This document shows, in pieces, positions 25,927 to 35,361 of a DNA stretch of 64,000 nt (position 1 is its first letter; every line of letters begins with the position of its first letter). Location: positions 1,860,001-1,924,000 of the forward strand of contig CBDDPL010000004.1 in assembly GCA_965232285.1 (NCBI GenBank). Direction: 5' to 3'. The position numbers were made by a program, and so were the translations under genes. Under the pieces are notes generated by a model. That model was not told the DNA's origin. It worked only from the letters and a program-made list of their open reading frames with translations, and did no database searches. Source of the stretch: Denitrobaculum sp965232285 (GTDB lineage Bacteria > Pseudomonadota > Alphaproteobacteria > Kiloniellales > Kiloniellaceae).

Positions 25927-27453
25927 TCAGATATTCGACTTCCGTGAGGCGAAGCGGACCGCTTCCTCGGCGGCGCGCACCAGGGCGCGGGCCTTGTTGC
26001 GGCATTCCTGGTATTCGCCTTCCGGACTGCTGTCCGCGACCACGCCGCCGCCGGCCTGGATGTAGATGGTTTTGTCCTTGACCACCGCGGTGCGCAGGGC
26101 GATGCAGGTGTCCATGGTGCCGGTGGCGCCGAAATAGCCGACCGCGCCGGCGTAGATGCCGCGGCGGTCGGGCTCCAGTTCGTCGATGATCTCCATGGCC
26201 CGGACCTTCGGGGCGCCGGAGACCGTGCCCGCGGGGAAGCCGGCGTAAAGCGCCTTCATGGCGTCATACTGTTCGTCCAGTTCCCCGTCCACGTTCGAGA
26301 CGATGTGCATGACGTGGCTGTAGAGCTCGACCAGCATCTTTTCGGTCACCTTGACCGAGCCCACCTTGGCAACCCGCCCGACGTCGTTACGGCCCAGATC
26401 GAGCAGCATCAGATGCTCGGCCAGCTCCTTGGGGTCCGACAGCAGATCGGCGGCCAGTTCCTTGTCCTCCTGGGGCGTGGCGCCGCGCTTGCGCGTGCCG
26501 GCAATGGGCCGGATCGTGACCTTGCCGTCGCGCAGGCGCACCAGGATCTCAGGGCTGGAGCCGACGATCGAGAAATCGCCCAGGTTCAGATAGAAGAGGA
26601 AAGGCGAGGGGTTGATCCGCCGCAGGGCCCGGTAGAAGGCGAAGGGCGGCAGCTCGAAGGGCACGGCGAAACGCTGGGACAGCACCACCTGGAAGATGTC
26701 GCCGGCCAGGATGTAGTCCTTGGCCTTCTCCACCATCTCGTGGAACTGGGCCTGGGTGACGTTGGAGCTGGGCTCCGGGAGCTGGGTTTCACCCATATAA
26801 ACATCACGACCGCGCGGCACCGGCTGTTCGAAGTCGGTCACCACGGCGGCGAGACGCCCGTAGGCGGCTTCGTAAGCCTCCCGGGCTGAGGTGTCGGCGG
26901 CCGGCCAGACCGGCGTGACCACGGTCACCTGGTCCTCGACCCGGTCGAAGATGGCGATCACCGTGGGGCGGATGAACATGCCGTCGGGGACGCCCAGGAA
27001 ATCGGGGTTCTGGTCCGGCAGATGCTCCATCAGGCGCACGGTCTCGTAACCCAGGTAGCCGATGACGGCGGAGGCCATGGGCGGCAGGCCCTGGGGCAGT
27101 TCGATGCGGCTTTCGGCGACCAGGGCACGCAGGCTGTCCAGGGCGCCGCCCTCCAACGCCGTGAAGCTTTCCAGGTCCTGCAGGGCGTTGCGGTTGATCT
27201 CCGCCTGATCGCCGCGGCAGCGCCAGATGACATCGGGCTTGAAGCCGAGGAAGGAATAGCGGCCGATGTTGGTTCCGCCCTCGACGGATTCGAAGAGCAC
27301 GGAATTGGGCTGGCCCTCGGCCAGCTTCAGAAAGGCCGAAACCGGCGTTTCCAGATCGGCGATCAGGGTCGTCCAGACAACCTGTGCCGCGCCGGTTTCA
27401 TAGACCTTTGCGAACTCGGCGAAATCCGGCGCGGAAGAATCCTGTGCGTTCAT
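25927..27453 (-). CDS. trpE: Anthranilate synthase component I
   Basis: Makes anthranilate from chorismate with ammonia delivered by TrpG. The 508-residue protein has the N-terminal tryptophan-binding region (with LLESVEGG replaced here by LFESVEGG, about 53-60) and the chorismate-binding domain with PIAGTRKRGATPQED, LMLLDLGRNDVGRV and FPAGTVSGAPKVRAMEIID. It follows ppiD by 24 bases on the same strand, so it is probably co-transcribed with it. No trpG follows; the amidotransferase partner is at 10420-10998, 15 kb downstream. Confidence 0.96.
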   Translation of the reverse strand: MNAQDSSAPDFAEFAKVYETGAAQVVWTTLIADLETPVSAFLKLAEGQPNSVLFESVEGGTNIGRYSFLGFKPDVIWRCRGDQAEINRNALQDLESFTALEGGALDSLRALVAESRIELPQGLPPMASAVIGYLGYETVRLMEHLPDQNPDFLGVPDGMFIRPTVIAIFDRVEDQVTVVTPVWPAADTSAREAYEAAYGRLAAVVTDFEQPVPRGRDVYMGETQLPEPSSNVTQAQFHEMVEKAKDYILAGDIFQVVLSQRFAVPFELPPFAFYRALRRINPSPFLFYLNLGDFSIVGSSPEILVRLRDGKVTIRPIAGTRKRGATPQEDKELAADLLSDPKELAEHLMLLDLGRNDVGRVAKVGSVKVTEKMLVELYSHVMHIVSNVDGELDEQYDAMKALYAGFPAGTVSGAPKVRAMEIIDELEPDRRGIYAGAVGYFGATGTMDTCIALRTAVVKDKTIYIQAGGGVVADSSPEGEYQECRNKARALVRAAEEAVRFASRKSNI

Positions 27454-27477
27454 GGGACTAAAACTGCGCTTATGGAC

Positions 27478-29373
27478 CTAGAACTGCTGCAGGACGGTGT
27501 CCAGGTTCCGGTCGTTGATGCTGACACTGTAGGTGCCGTTCAGGGTGGTCATGAACTGGCTGACCAGATCGTTCTGCAGGCGCGGGGCGATGTTCTGCTG
27601 CAGATTGGCGATCGCCGTTTCAGCGGTGTCCTGCGGCGCGGCGGAGATGCCGGTCAGTCTGGCGACCATGATGCCGTCCGGATCCTGGACGCTGTCCGCC
27701 TTGCCCTCGTCCAGCTCGAAGAGCTTGTTCGGCAGATCCAGCGGCACGCCCGCCTGGGGGCGGCTGTTGAAACGCTGCAGAGACGGGGTGGTCGAGGGCG
27801 TCAGGCCGGCTTCCTCTGCCAGGGCGGCGAAATCACCGCCGTTGTTGAGGGCCTCGACCATGGTCTGGGCCTTTTCCGACAGAATGCGGGTGACCTCGGC
27901 TTCCTGCCAGGCCTTGATGACGTCTTCGCGAACGTCGGCCAGCGGCCGGGTTGCGGCCGGGATGCTTTCCAGCACCCGGACGATGAAGTATCCGCCTTCG
28001 GAGGTCTCGGTCAGAAGGCTCTCGGCACCGATGTCGGTCGAGAAGGCCGTGGTGAGGAAGACCCGGTCGAGGGGCAGGGTCTCGATCAGTTCGCCCTTGT
28101 CGTCGTGACCGGTACGGTCGACGCGCGGGAAATTCCCGAGTGTCAGGCTGAGCGAGGCGGCGGCCTCTTCCAGCGTGGCGCCGCCGGCAATGGTGTCATC
28201 CAGGGCGTTGGCCAGTCCGATTACCGAATCGGTCGCCAGCCGCAGCTTGATGTCATCGCGCAGTTCTTCCGCGACCTCTTCCAGGGGTGTCACGCGGCCC
28301 TGCTGGATTTCGCTGATCTGGGCGAGATGCCAGCCGAGCGGGCTCTGCACCGGCTCGGAGATCCCGCCTTCGCCGGCTGCAAAAGCAGCATCGGCCAGGG
28401 CCGGAAGCTGTGCCGAGAGATCGGCGCGGCTGACCAGGCCCAGGGAAACCGGGGCGCCGGCGCCGACCTCCTCGGCGACAGCGGCGAAATCGCGGCCTTC
28501 GCGCATTTGCTCGAGGGCGGCCTGGGCATCGGCTTCACTCGGGAACAGTACCTGGGAAACCATGCGGCGCTCGGGGACCGAGAGGCTCTCCTTCCGAAGC
28601 TCATACTCTTCTTGGAGCTGTTCGTCGGATACGGCGACTTCCTCGGTCAGGCTTTCCGGGCTGATCTGCAGGACGGACAGGTTTCGGTACTCCGGCGCCA
28701 GGAAGCTGCCCGAGGCGTTGTCGTAATAGCTCTGGATCTGCTCGTCCGTCGGCTGCGGCTGTTCGGTGATGCTGTCGTTGCGAAAGAGCACCGTCTCAGC
28801 GGTGCGGGTTTCGGCGCTGTAGCGATAGAGCGCATCCGCCAGGGTGCGCGGCGCCATGGCCGCGCCGGAAATGGCGTTGGTGACCTGCTGGCGCTGGATG
28901 TCGCCGGTCAGGCCGTCGAGAAAGGCCTCTTCGCTCAGGCCGCTGTTGCGCAGCGCGTTCTCATACTGCAGCCGGTCGAAGTTGCCGGTCGGACCCTGAA
29001 AGGCGGGCAGGGTGGCGATCTGGCCACGCAGTTGCTCCTTGGTCACCACCAGGCCGAGATCGTTGGCGTGCTGGGTAAAGAGAGCGCGGCTGACCAGCCG
29101 GTCCATCACCTGCTGCACCAGGCCCAGCGCGCGTGCCTGCTCGATGTCCAACCGGCCGCCGAACTGGGGCGCCAGCCGGTTCAGCTCAGCCCGCAGATTG
29201 CGGCTGAATTCCTGCTGACTGATCTCGGTCTTGCCGACCGCCGCCACCGAATAGCTGTGGCTCGGCCCCTGGAAGATATCGCCGATGCCCCAGACGCCGA
29301 AGCTCGCGATCAGGAGGGAAAACAGGGCGATCGTGACGATCTTCTTGATGGGGTTGGTCTTCTTTTCGGCCAT
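27478..29373 (-). CDS. ppiD: PpiD-like membrane-anchored peptidyl-prolyl isomerase/chaperone
   Basis: Periplasmic foldase anchored in the inner membrane, helping outer-membrane and secreted proteins near the Sec translocon. The 631-residue protein has a short cytoplasmic tail (MAEKKTNPIKK), a single membrane helix (about 12-32, ending IGDIF), a SurA-like N-terminal domain (about 45-200), a parvulin/PpiC-like domain (about 265-360) and a C-terminal segment. The parvulin domain lacks some catalytic residues in many family members, so chaperone activity is more certain than isomerase activity. The start at 29373 gives the family N-terminus; the open frame upstream is not PpiD-like. Divergent from tpiA. 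Confidence 0.9.
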   Translation of the reverse strand: MAEKKTNPIKKIVTIALFSLLIASFGVWGIGDIFQGPSHSYSVAAVGKTEISQQEFSRNLRAELNRLAPQFGGRLDIEQARALGLVQQVMDRLVSRALFTQHANDLGLVVTKEQLRGQIATLPAFQGPTGNFDRLQYENALRNSGLSEEAFLDGLTGDIQRQQVTNAISGAAMAPRTLADALYRYSAETRTAETVLFRNDSITEQPQPTDEQIQSYYDNASGSFLAPEYRNLSVLQISPESLTEEVAVSDEQLQEEYELRKESLSVPERRMVSQVLFPSEADAQAALEQMREGRDFAAVAEEVGAGAPVSLGLVSRADLSAQLPALADAAFAAGEGGISEPVQSPLGWHLAQISEIQQGRVTPLEEVAEELRDDIKLRLATDSVIGLANALDDTIAGGATLEEAAASLSLTLGNFPRVDRTGHDDKGELIETLPLDRVFLTTAFSTDIGAESLLTETSEGGYFIVRVLESIPAATRPLADVREDVIKAWQEAEVTRILSEKAQTMVEALNNGGDFAALAEEAGLTPSTTPSLQRFNSRPQAGVPLDLPNKLFELDEGKADSVQDPDGIMVARLTGISAAPQDTAETAIANLQQNIAPRLQNDLVSQFMTTLNGTYSVSINDRNLDTVLQQF

Positions 29374-29622
29374 GGCGATGGCAAGTCCCTGATTACAATA
29401 ACAGTCTAACGCAGTATGGCATCTGCAGCGGATATGCGCTTCTTCGGCGCGCGTGCAAAGTTTTTTCTTGGGTGCGCGGCATATTAGGTAGCCCCCGGGG
29501 CGCGGGCAAGCGGGCAATTCATGCGGCTTTCGCACCGTGGGCGACCGTGTTAGGTAGTCGCAAACCAAGCCTTCGACCGGCTTGTCGAGATAAAACCGAA
29601 ACCTGACCTGGAGACAGCGAGC

Positions 29623-30372
29623 ATGGGGCGCAAGTTAATCGCCGGAAACTGGAAGATGAACGGGCTGCGCGCCGGCGGCGTCGCCCTGGCGGGCGGTCTG
29701 GCGGATAAAAGCAAGGCTGAGACGCCCAGGTGCGACTTTCTGGTCTGTCCGCCGGCGCATCTGCTGATTCCGGTCGCCGAGGCCATCTCGGGCAGTCCGG
29801 TTGCGCTGGGCGGTCAGGATTGCCACACGGCGGCCTCCGGCGCCCATACCGGCGATCTCAGTGCCGAGATGCTGGCCGATGTGGGCTGTGGATTCGTGAT
29901 TCTGGGCCATTCCGAGCGCCGGGCCGATCATGGTGAGAGCAGCGCCCTGGTCCGCGACAAAGCCGAAGCGGTGGCGCGGGCCGGCCTGAAGGCGATTGTC
30001 TGCGTCGGCGAAACCGCCGAAGAGCGCAAGGCGGGGCAGGCGCTGGCCGTGATTGAAGCCCAGGTGCGCGAATCGCTGCCGGAAAGCGCAACCGCTGAAC
30101 TGGTGGTGGCTTACGAACCGGTCTGGGCGATCGGCACCGGACTGACCGCGACTCCGGCAGACGTGGCGGAGGCCCACGCGCACATCCGTGGGCTCTTGAG
30201 CGAGCTCTTCGGCAGCGAGACCGGCGCGGCCATCCGCATTCTCTACGGCGGCTCGGTCAAGCCGGCCAATGCGGCGGAACTGATGGCGGTGGAAAACGTC
30301 GACGGTGCGCTTGTGGGTGGCGCCAGCCTTAAACTGGAGGATTTTTGGGCCATCGGAAGCAGTTGTCCCTAG
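29623..30372 (+). CDS. tpiA: Triosephosphate isomerase
   Basis: Interconverts dihydroxyacetone phosphate and glyceraldehyde 3-phosphate in glycolysis. The 249-residue TIM barrel has Lys11 (GNWKMN), catalytic His96 (ILGHSERR) and Glu165 (AYEPVWAIGTG), and the phosphate loop YGGSVKPAN. The start follows GGAGAC about 8 bases upstream. It heads a plus-strand run tpiA-secG-pyrG-kdsA-eno. Confidence 0.97.
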   Translation: MGRKLIAGNWKMNGLRAGGVALAGGLADKSKAETPRCDFLVCPPAHLLIPVAEAISGSPVALGGQDCHTAASGAHTGDLSAEMLADVGCGFVILGHSERRADHGESSALVRDKAEAVARAGLKAIVCVGETAEERKAGQALAVIEAQVRESLPESATAELVVAYEPVWAIGTGLTATPADVAEAHAHIRGLLSELFGSETGAAIRILYGGSVKPANAAELMAVENVDGALVGGASLKLEDFWAIGSSCP

Positions 30373-30548
30373 CAATCGGGCGCGCAAAGAGCTAAATAGC
30401 CAGCGTTCCAGACGCGGGCCGGGGACAGGAGGCGGAAAGAGCCTCGTTGAACCAGGGCCCAAGAGCGGATGACAGATGACAGGCAGCGCCCAGGCGGCGC
30501 AGGCTTTCTGCGGGACAGCGTGACGGGCCGAAACGGTTCCGGAAGGCT

Positions 30549-30574
30549 AGGCCGCGAGGCCTGTGCGGCCTTTT
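30549..30574 (+). terminator. Possible terminator between tpiA and secG
   Basis: AGGCCGC (30549-30555) and GCGGCCT (30565-30571) form a 7-bp GC-rich stem with a 9-base loop followed by TTTT. It lies about 180 bases after tpiA and 60 before secG, so it could limit read-through or act as a leader structure for secG. Confidence 0.45.
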
Positions 30575-30631
30575 GGCGAGAGGCTGCCGGGACAGGTCCT
30601 TAAGGGACCGAGATACTGAAAGACTGATTCG

Positions 30632-30976
30632 ATGAACAACGTTGCTTTGGTAATCCACTTGCTGCTGGCGATCGCCATGATCGCCGTCGTGCTGCTGCAG
30701 AAGAGCGAAGGCGGCGGCCTGGGAATCGGCGGCGGCGGCGGCGGTGGTGGCGCCGGCGGCATGGGCGGGTTCCTGAGCGGCCGCGGCAGCGCCAACCTGC
30801 TGACCCGCACGACCGCGGTGCTGGCCGGCCTCTTCATGCTGAGCAGCCTCGGCCTGACCATCCTGGCCAACCAGTCGATCGAGCGTGGCTCCATCGTCGA
30901 CGATCTTCAGTCGGCACCGCTTGCGCCGCTCGATGCGCCGCTGCAGCCGCTCTCGCCGCCGACGCCGCAGAACTGA
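30632..30976 (+). CDS. secG: Preprotein translocase subunit SecG
   Basis: Small accessory subunit of the SecYEG protein channel. At 114 residues it has two membrane helices (about 1-21 and 55-76) joined by a cytoplasmic loop with a long glycine run and GGFLSGRGSANLLTRTTAVLA, the conserved SecG motif. The C-terminal tail is Pro/Leu-rich. The run of GGC codons encoding poly-glycine is ordinary for SecG. Confidence 0.94.
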   Translation: MNNVALVIHLLLAIAMIAVVLLQKSEGGGLGIGGGGGGGGAGGMGGFLSGRGSANLLTRTTAVLAGLFMLSSLGLTILANQSIERGSIVDDLQSAPLAPLDAPLQPLSPPTPQN

Positions 30977-31114
30977 TCGGCGGAGATACGGGGGCACAGC
31001 CGGCCAGGAAGGCGCGAAAAACAGAGTACAGCCGGTGCGAGGCAGCGCCGGTGAGGGGACAGAGTGTTGCTGTTCGGCCGAAGGCGGGTGGACGGCGTTT
31101 TTGAGCAGGGGTCG

Positions 31115-32743
31115 ATGACGCGCTATATCTTTATTACCGGAGGGGTGACCTCCTCACTTGGAAAGGGGCTTACTTCAGCGGCCCTGGGCGCGCTCCTCCA
31201 GGCCAGAGGCTTCAAAGTCCGCCTCAGAAAACTGGACCCCTACCTCAACGTCGATCCGGGCACCATGAGCCCCTATCAGCACGGCGAGGTCTTCGTGACC
31301 GACGACGGCGCCGAGACGGACCTGGATCTGGGCCACTACGAGCGCTACACGGGCGTGGCCGCCCGGCGCAGCGATAACGTCACCACCGGCCAGATCTACT
31401 CCAAGGTTCTGCAGAAGGAACGCCGTGGCGACTATTTGGGCGCGACGGTGCAGGTCATTCCCCACGTTACCGACGCCATTAAGGAATTCGTGCGCGCCGA
31501 TGTGACCGATGAGGACTTCATCGTCTGTGAGATCGGCGGCACGGTCGGCGACATCGAGGGCCTGCCGTTCCTGGAGGCCATCCGTCAGCTCGGCAACGAG
31601 CTGGGTCGGGAGCGCAGCGTTTTCGTGCATCTGACTCTGCTGCCCTATCTGGCTTCGGCCGGCGAACTCAAGACCAAGCCGACCCAGCACTCGGTCAAGG
31701 AACTGCAGTCGGTCGGTATCCAGCCGGACATCATGGTCTGCCGCTGCGAGCACGAGATCCCGGTCGACGCGCGCCGCAAGATCGCGCTGTTCTGTAATGT
31801 CCGCCAGGAAGCGGTGATTCAGGCGCTCGACGTGGATACCATCTACGCGGTGCCGCGCGCTTATCACGAAGAGGGGCTGGATGAGCAAATCTGCCGCCAC
31901 TTCGACCTGGCCGATGCGCCGCAGCCGGATCTCAGCCGCTGGGACGACGTCGCCAATGTCATCCGGCAGCCGGACGGCGAAGTCACCATCGGCGTTGTCG
32001 GCAAGTACACCTCGTTGCTGGATGCTTACAAGTCCCTGGCCGAGGCCCTGACCCACGGCGGCATCGCCAACAATGTTCGGGTCAAGGTCAACTGGCTTGA
32101 TTCCGAGATCTTCGAGCAGGACGGCGCGATCCACGCCCTGGAAAACGTCCACGGGATCCTGGTGCCGGGCGGCTTCGGCGAGCGGGGCTCCGAAGGCAAG
32201 ATCGCCGCGGCCGGCTTCGCCCGGGAGCGCAATGTGCCTTACTTCGGAATCTGTTTCGGCATGCAGATGGCCTGCATCGACGCCGCCCGAAATCTGGCGG
32301 GAATCAAGAGTGCGGGCTCGACAGAGTTCGGCCCCAGCGAAGATCCCATCGTTGGCCTGCTGACCGAATGGACCCATGGGAACACCGTTCAGCAGCGTAG
32401 TGGCGACGACGACCTGGGCGGTTCCATGCGCCTCGGCGCCTATCCCTGTACCCTCAAGGAAGGCAGCCGGGTTCAGGAAGCCTACGGCGCGACAGATATT
32501 CAGGAGCGCCACCGGCACCGCTACGAGGTCAACATCAACTACCGGGAAAAGCTGGAAGCGGCGGGCCTGCTGTTTTCCGGCCTCTCGCCGGACGGGGAGT
32601 TGCCGGAGATCGTCGAGCTGCCGGAGCATCCCTGGTTCATCGGCGTGCAGTACCACCCGGAGCTCAAGTCCAAGCCCTTCGACCCCCATCCGCTCTTCAC
32701 CTCCTTCATCGCGGCGGCGGTGGCCCAGTCGCGCCTGATGTAA
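31115..32743 (+). CDS. pyrG: CTP synthase
   Basis: Aminates UTP to CTP using glutamine and ATP. The 542-residue enzyme has the N-terminal synthase domain starting YIFITGGVTSSLGKG (P-loop near residues 11-18) and a C-terminal glutaminase domain with nucleophile Cys in FGICFGMQ and the HPE of YHPELKSKP near 515. The start at 31115 is the family N-terminus; the frame runs 17 codons further upstream without family character. Confidence 0.97.
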   Translation: MTRYIFITGGVTSSLGKGLTSAALGALLQARGFKVRLRKLDPYLNVDPGTMSPYQHGEVFVTDDGAETDLDLGHYERYTGVAARRSDNVTTGQIYSKVLQKERRGDYLGATVQVIPHVTDAIKEFVRADVTDEDFIVCEIGGTVGDIEGLPFLEAIRQLGNELGRERSVFVHLTLLPYLASAGELKTKPTQHSVKELQSVGIQPDIMVCRCEHEIPVDARRKIALFCNVRQEAVIQALDVDTIYAVPRAYHEEGLDEQICRHFDLADAPQPDLSRWDDVANVIRQPDGEVTIGVVGKYTSLLDAYKSLAEALTHGGIANNVRVKVNWLDSEIFEQDGAIHALENVHGILVPGGFGERGSEGKIAAAGFARERNVPYFGICFGMQMACIDAARNLAGIKSAGSTEFGPSEDPIVGLLTEWTHGNTVQQRSGDDDLGGSMRLGAYPCTLKEGSRVQEAYGATDIQERHRHRYEVNINYREKLEAAGLLFSGLSPDGELPEIVELPEHPWFIGVQYHPELKSKPFDPHPLFTSFIAAAVAQSRLM

Positions 32744-32786
32744 GGAACCGGCACTCACGAGGCCCTCAGCAAGGAATCCCGCCCGC

Positions 32787-33632
32787 ATGACCCAGCACGT
32801 AGACGTCGGCTCTCTCACGCTCGGAAACGACCTTCCCTTCGTCCTGATCGCCGGGCCCTGCGCAATGGAGAGTCGGGCGCATGCCCTGGAGATGAGCCAC
32901 GCCCTGACCGAGATGGCGGGCGAGCTGGGCATCGGGCTGATCTACAAGAGCTCTTTCGACAAGGCCAACCGCACCAGTTTGAACGCGGGACGCGGGGTGG
33001 GGCTGGATGAAGCCTTGCCGATTTTCGCGGAAATCAAGGAAACCTACGGCTGTCCGGTATTGACCGATGTTCACACGGCTGAACAGTGCGCGCCGGCGGG
33101 CGAGGTGCTCGACGTGCTGCAGATCCCGGCTTATCTCTGCCGCCAGACGGACCTGCTGATCGCGGCGGCCAGGACCGGCCGGGTCATCAATGTCAAAAAG
33201 GGCCAGTTCCTGGCGCCCTGGGACATGAAGAACGTGGCGGCCAAGATTACGGAGAGCGGCAACCCGAACGTGCTGGTCTGCGAGCGCGGGGCTTCCTTTG
33301 GCTACAACACCCTGGTCTCCGATATGCGTTCGCTGGCGATCATGGCGACCGACATCGGTGCGCCGGTGGTCTTTGACGCGACGCATTCGGTTCAGCAGCC
33401 CGGCGGGCGCGGCGGTTCCTCGGGTGGTCAGCGCGAATTCGTGCCGGTGCTGGCGCGCGCGGCCATCGCCGTCGGGGTGGCGGCGGTCTTCATGGAGACC
33501 CACCAGGAGCCCGACTCGGCGCCCTCGGACGGACCCAATATGGTGCCGCTGCACCAGTTGAAGGATCTGATCTCGACCATGATGGCCTTCGATGCGATCG
33601 CCAAGGCGAACCCCATCGAACTGGCGGGATAA
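32787..33632 (+). CDS. kdsA: 2-dehydro-3-deoxyphosphooctonate aldolase (KDO-8-P synthase)
   Basis: Condenses phosphoenolpyruvate with arabinose 5-phosphate to make KDO-8-phosphate, the precursor of the inner core of lipopolysaccharide, so the cell makes Gram-negative LPS. The 281 residues include AGPCAMES, YKSSFDKANRTS, LTDVHTAEQC and NVKKGQFLAPWDM. It lies 43 bases after pyrG and before eno, an order common in proteobacteria. Confidence 0.97.
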   Translation: MTQHVDVGSLTLGNDLPFVLIAGPCAMESRAHALEMSHALTEMAGELGIGLIYKSSFDKANRTSLNAGRGVGLDEALPIFAEIKETYGCPVLTDVHTAEQCAPAGEVLDVLQIPAYLCRQTDLLIAAARTGRVINVKKGQFLAPWDMKNVAAKITESGNPNVLVCERGASFGYNTLVSDMRSLAIMATDIGAPVVFDATHSVQQPGGRGGSSGGQREFVPVLARAAIAVGVAAVFMETHQEPDSAPSDGPNMVPLHQLKDLISTMMAFDAIAKANPIELAG

Positions 33633-33741
33633 AGAAAGACAAAGCGGCGGCAAGCCCGGATATTCACGATAGGGAATTCATTACGCCGTGTCAGGCCGTC
33701 AGGCCCGCGGTGCAACAGACAAGGACGGAGCAGGACATCCC

Positions 33742-35019
33742 ATGACGGCGATTGTTGATATTCGAGGGCGTGAAATTCTGGATTCACGCGGCAACCCGAC
33801 GGTCGAGGTCGAGGTGACACTTGAAAACGGCGCTTTCGGGCGCGCCGCCGTGCCTTCGGGCGCCTCCACCGGCGCCCACGAGGCCGTGGAACTGCGTGAC
33901 GCCGACAAGGGCCGCTACGGCGGCAAGGGCGTGCTCAAGGCCGTGGAAGCGGTCAATCACGAGATCTTCGACGTGCTCTCCGGCCTGGATGCGGAAGAGC
34001 AGCTCAAGATCGACCGCACCATGATCGATCTGGACGGCACGCCGAACAAATCCCGCCTGGGCGCCAACGCCATCCTGGGCGTGAGCCTCGCCACGGCCAA
34101 GGCCGCCGCGGAAGATGCCGGCCTGCCGCTCTACCGCTACGTTGGCGGCGCCTTCGCGCGGACCCTGCCGGTGCCCATGATGAACATCATCAACGGCGGG
34201 GCGCATGCCGATAACCCGATTGATATCCAGGAATTCATGGTGATGCCGGTGGGCGGCGCCAGCGGTACCGATGCGATCCGCATGGGCGCGGAGATCTTCC
34301 AGGCCCTGAAGAAGGGGCTCAAGGATGCCGGCCACAACACCAACGTGGGCGATGAAGGCGGTTTCGCGCCCAACATCGGCTCAACCGAGGAGGCCCTGGA
34401 CTTCATCGCCAGGTCCGTCGAAGTTGCCGGTTACAGCCTGGGCGACGACGTCATGCTGGCGCTCGATTGCGCCTCCACCGAGTACTTCAAGGACGGCAAG
34501 TATGAACTGGCGGGCGAGGGTAAGACCCTGGAGCCGGCTGCCATGGTCGATTACCTGGCTGCGCTCTGCGACCGCTATCCGATCCTCTCGATCGAGGACG
34601 GCATGGCCGAGGACGATTGGGAAGGCTGGAAACTGCTGACCGAGGCAGTCGGGAACAAGGTTCAGCTCGTGGGCGACGATCTCTTCGTGACGAACCCGGC
34701 GCGCCTGGCGGACGGTATCCAGCGCGGCGTGGCCAACTCGATCCTGGTGAAAGTCAATCAGATCGGCACGCTCTCCGAGACCCTGGAAGCGGTCGATATG
34801 GCCCACAAGGCCGGTTACACGGCGGTCATGTCCCACCGCTCCGGCGAGACCGAGGATGCGACCATCGCCGACCTGGCGGTCGCCACCAACTGCGGCCAGA
34901 TCAAGACCGGCTCGCTTTCTCGCTCGGACCGGCTCGCCAAGTACAACCAGTTGATCCGCATCGACGAGGAGCTGGGCATCGCGGCTCACTACGCCGGACG
35001 CAGCGTCCTACGCGGCTAG
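33742..35019 (+). CDS. eno: Enolase
   Basis: Converts 2-phosphoglycerate to phosphoenolpyruvate. The 425-residue protein has SGASTGAHEAVELRD (about 40-54), the metal ligands in LALDCASTE, LSIEDGMAEDD and VGDDLFVTNP, and SHRSGETEDATIADLAV near 365-381. The start at 33742 matches the family and has AAGGACGGAG upstream; the annotated frame is open for 18 more codons upstream. A hairpin follows the stop. Confidence 0.97.
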   Translation: MTAIVDIRGREILDSRGNPTVEVEVTLENGAFGRAAVPSGASTGAHEAVELRDADKGRYGGKGVLKAVEAVNHEIFDVLSGLDAEEQLKIDRTMIDLDGTPNKSRLGANAILGVSLATAKAAAEDAGLPLYRYVGGAFARTLPVPMMNIINGGAHADNPIDIQEFMVMPVGGASGTDAIRMGAEIFQALKKGLKDAGHNTNVGDEGGFAPNIGSTEEALDFIARSVEVAGYSLGDDVMLALDCASTEYFKDGKYELAGEGKTLEPAAMVDYLAALCDRYPILSIEDGMAEDDWEGWKLLTEAVGNKVQLVGDDLFVTNPARLADGIQRGVANSILVKVNQIGTLSETLEAVDMAHKAGYTAVMSHRSGETEDATIADLAVATNCGQIKTGSLSRSDRLAKYNQLIRIDEELGIAAHYAGRSVLRG

Positions 35020-35027
35020 TTTCCCTA

Positions 35028-35062
35028 CCTTGGCGGCAAGGCTTGCCGTTTTGCCGCCAAGG
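35028..35062 (+). terminator. Hairpin after eno
   Basis: CCTTGGCGGCAA (35028-35039) pairs with TTGCCGCCAAGG (35051-35062), a perfect 12-bp stem with an 11-base loop, starting 8 bases past the eno stop. No clean T run follows, so termination may be partial or factor-assisted; it could also stabilise the eno transcript. Confidence 0.6.
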
Positions 35063-35103
35063 CCCCAGTTCCTATTTGTGTTTTGGGATGCTAGGCTAGC
35101 GTC

Positions 35104-35316
35104 ATGTCGGATCGACGGAACAAGAACAATCAGGCCAAAGCCGCAGCAGCCGAGGGAGATCGTGCCCTCAAGCTGGCTATGATCGCCTTTTTCAGCCTGA
35201 TCATGATCGCGGCCAGCGCTTTCGTGGCCTTTCCCTCCCTAGGCGCGGTCTTCATGCAGTCCTACGGACAGCAGTATCAGGCCAAGGTGACCGAAGCAGC
35301 CATCTGCCGCTTCTAG
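35104..35316 (+). CDS. Small single-pass membrane protein, unknown
   Basis: A 70-residue protein with a charged N-terminus (MSDRRNKNNQAKAAAAEGDR), one membrane helix (about 24-45) and a short polar tail ending AAICRF. No family recognised. A Shine-Dalgarno is not obvious before the ATG, and the case rests on the plausible topology and start. It lies 84 bases after eno. Confidence 0.45.
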   Translation: MSDRRNKNNQAKAAAAEGDRALKLAMIAFFSLIMIAASAFVAFPSLGAVFMQSYGQQYQAKVTEAAICRF

Positions 35317-35361
35317 CTGACCTTAAAGAAAATCGAACTCTCTGAGCTATTTGGCAGTCAG

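Noticed and set aside
27022..29409. 795-codon open frame on the plus strand across trpE and ppiD
   Set aside because: Antisense to two well-supported genes; long empty frames are common opposite high-GC genes and the protein shows no family.
30710..30770. GGC-rich run in secG
   Set aside because: Encodes the poly-glycine loop typical of SecG; no sign of expansion outside the gene.
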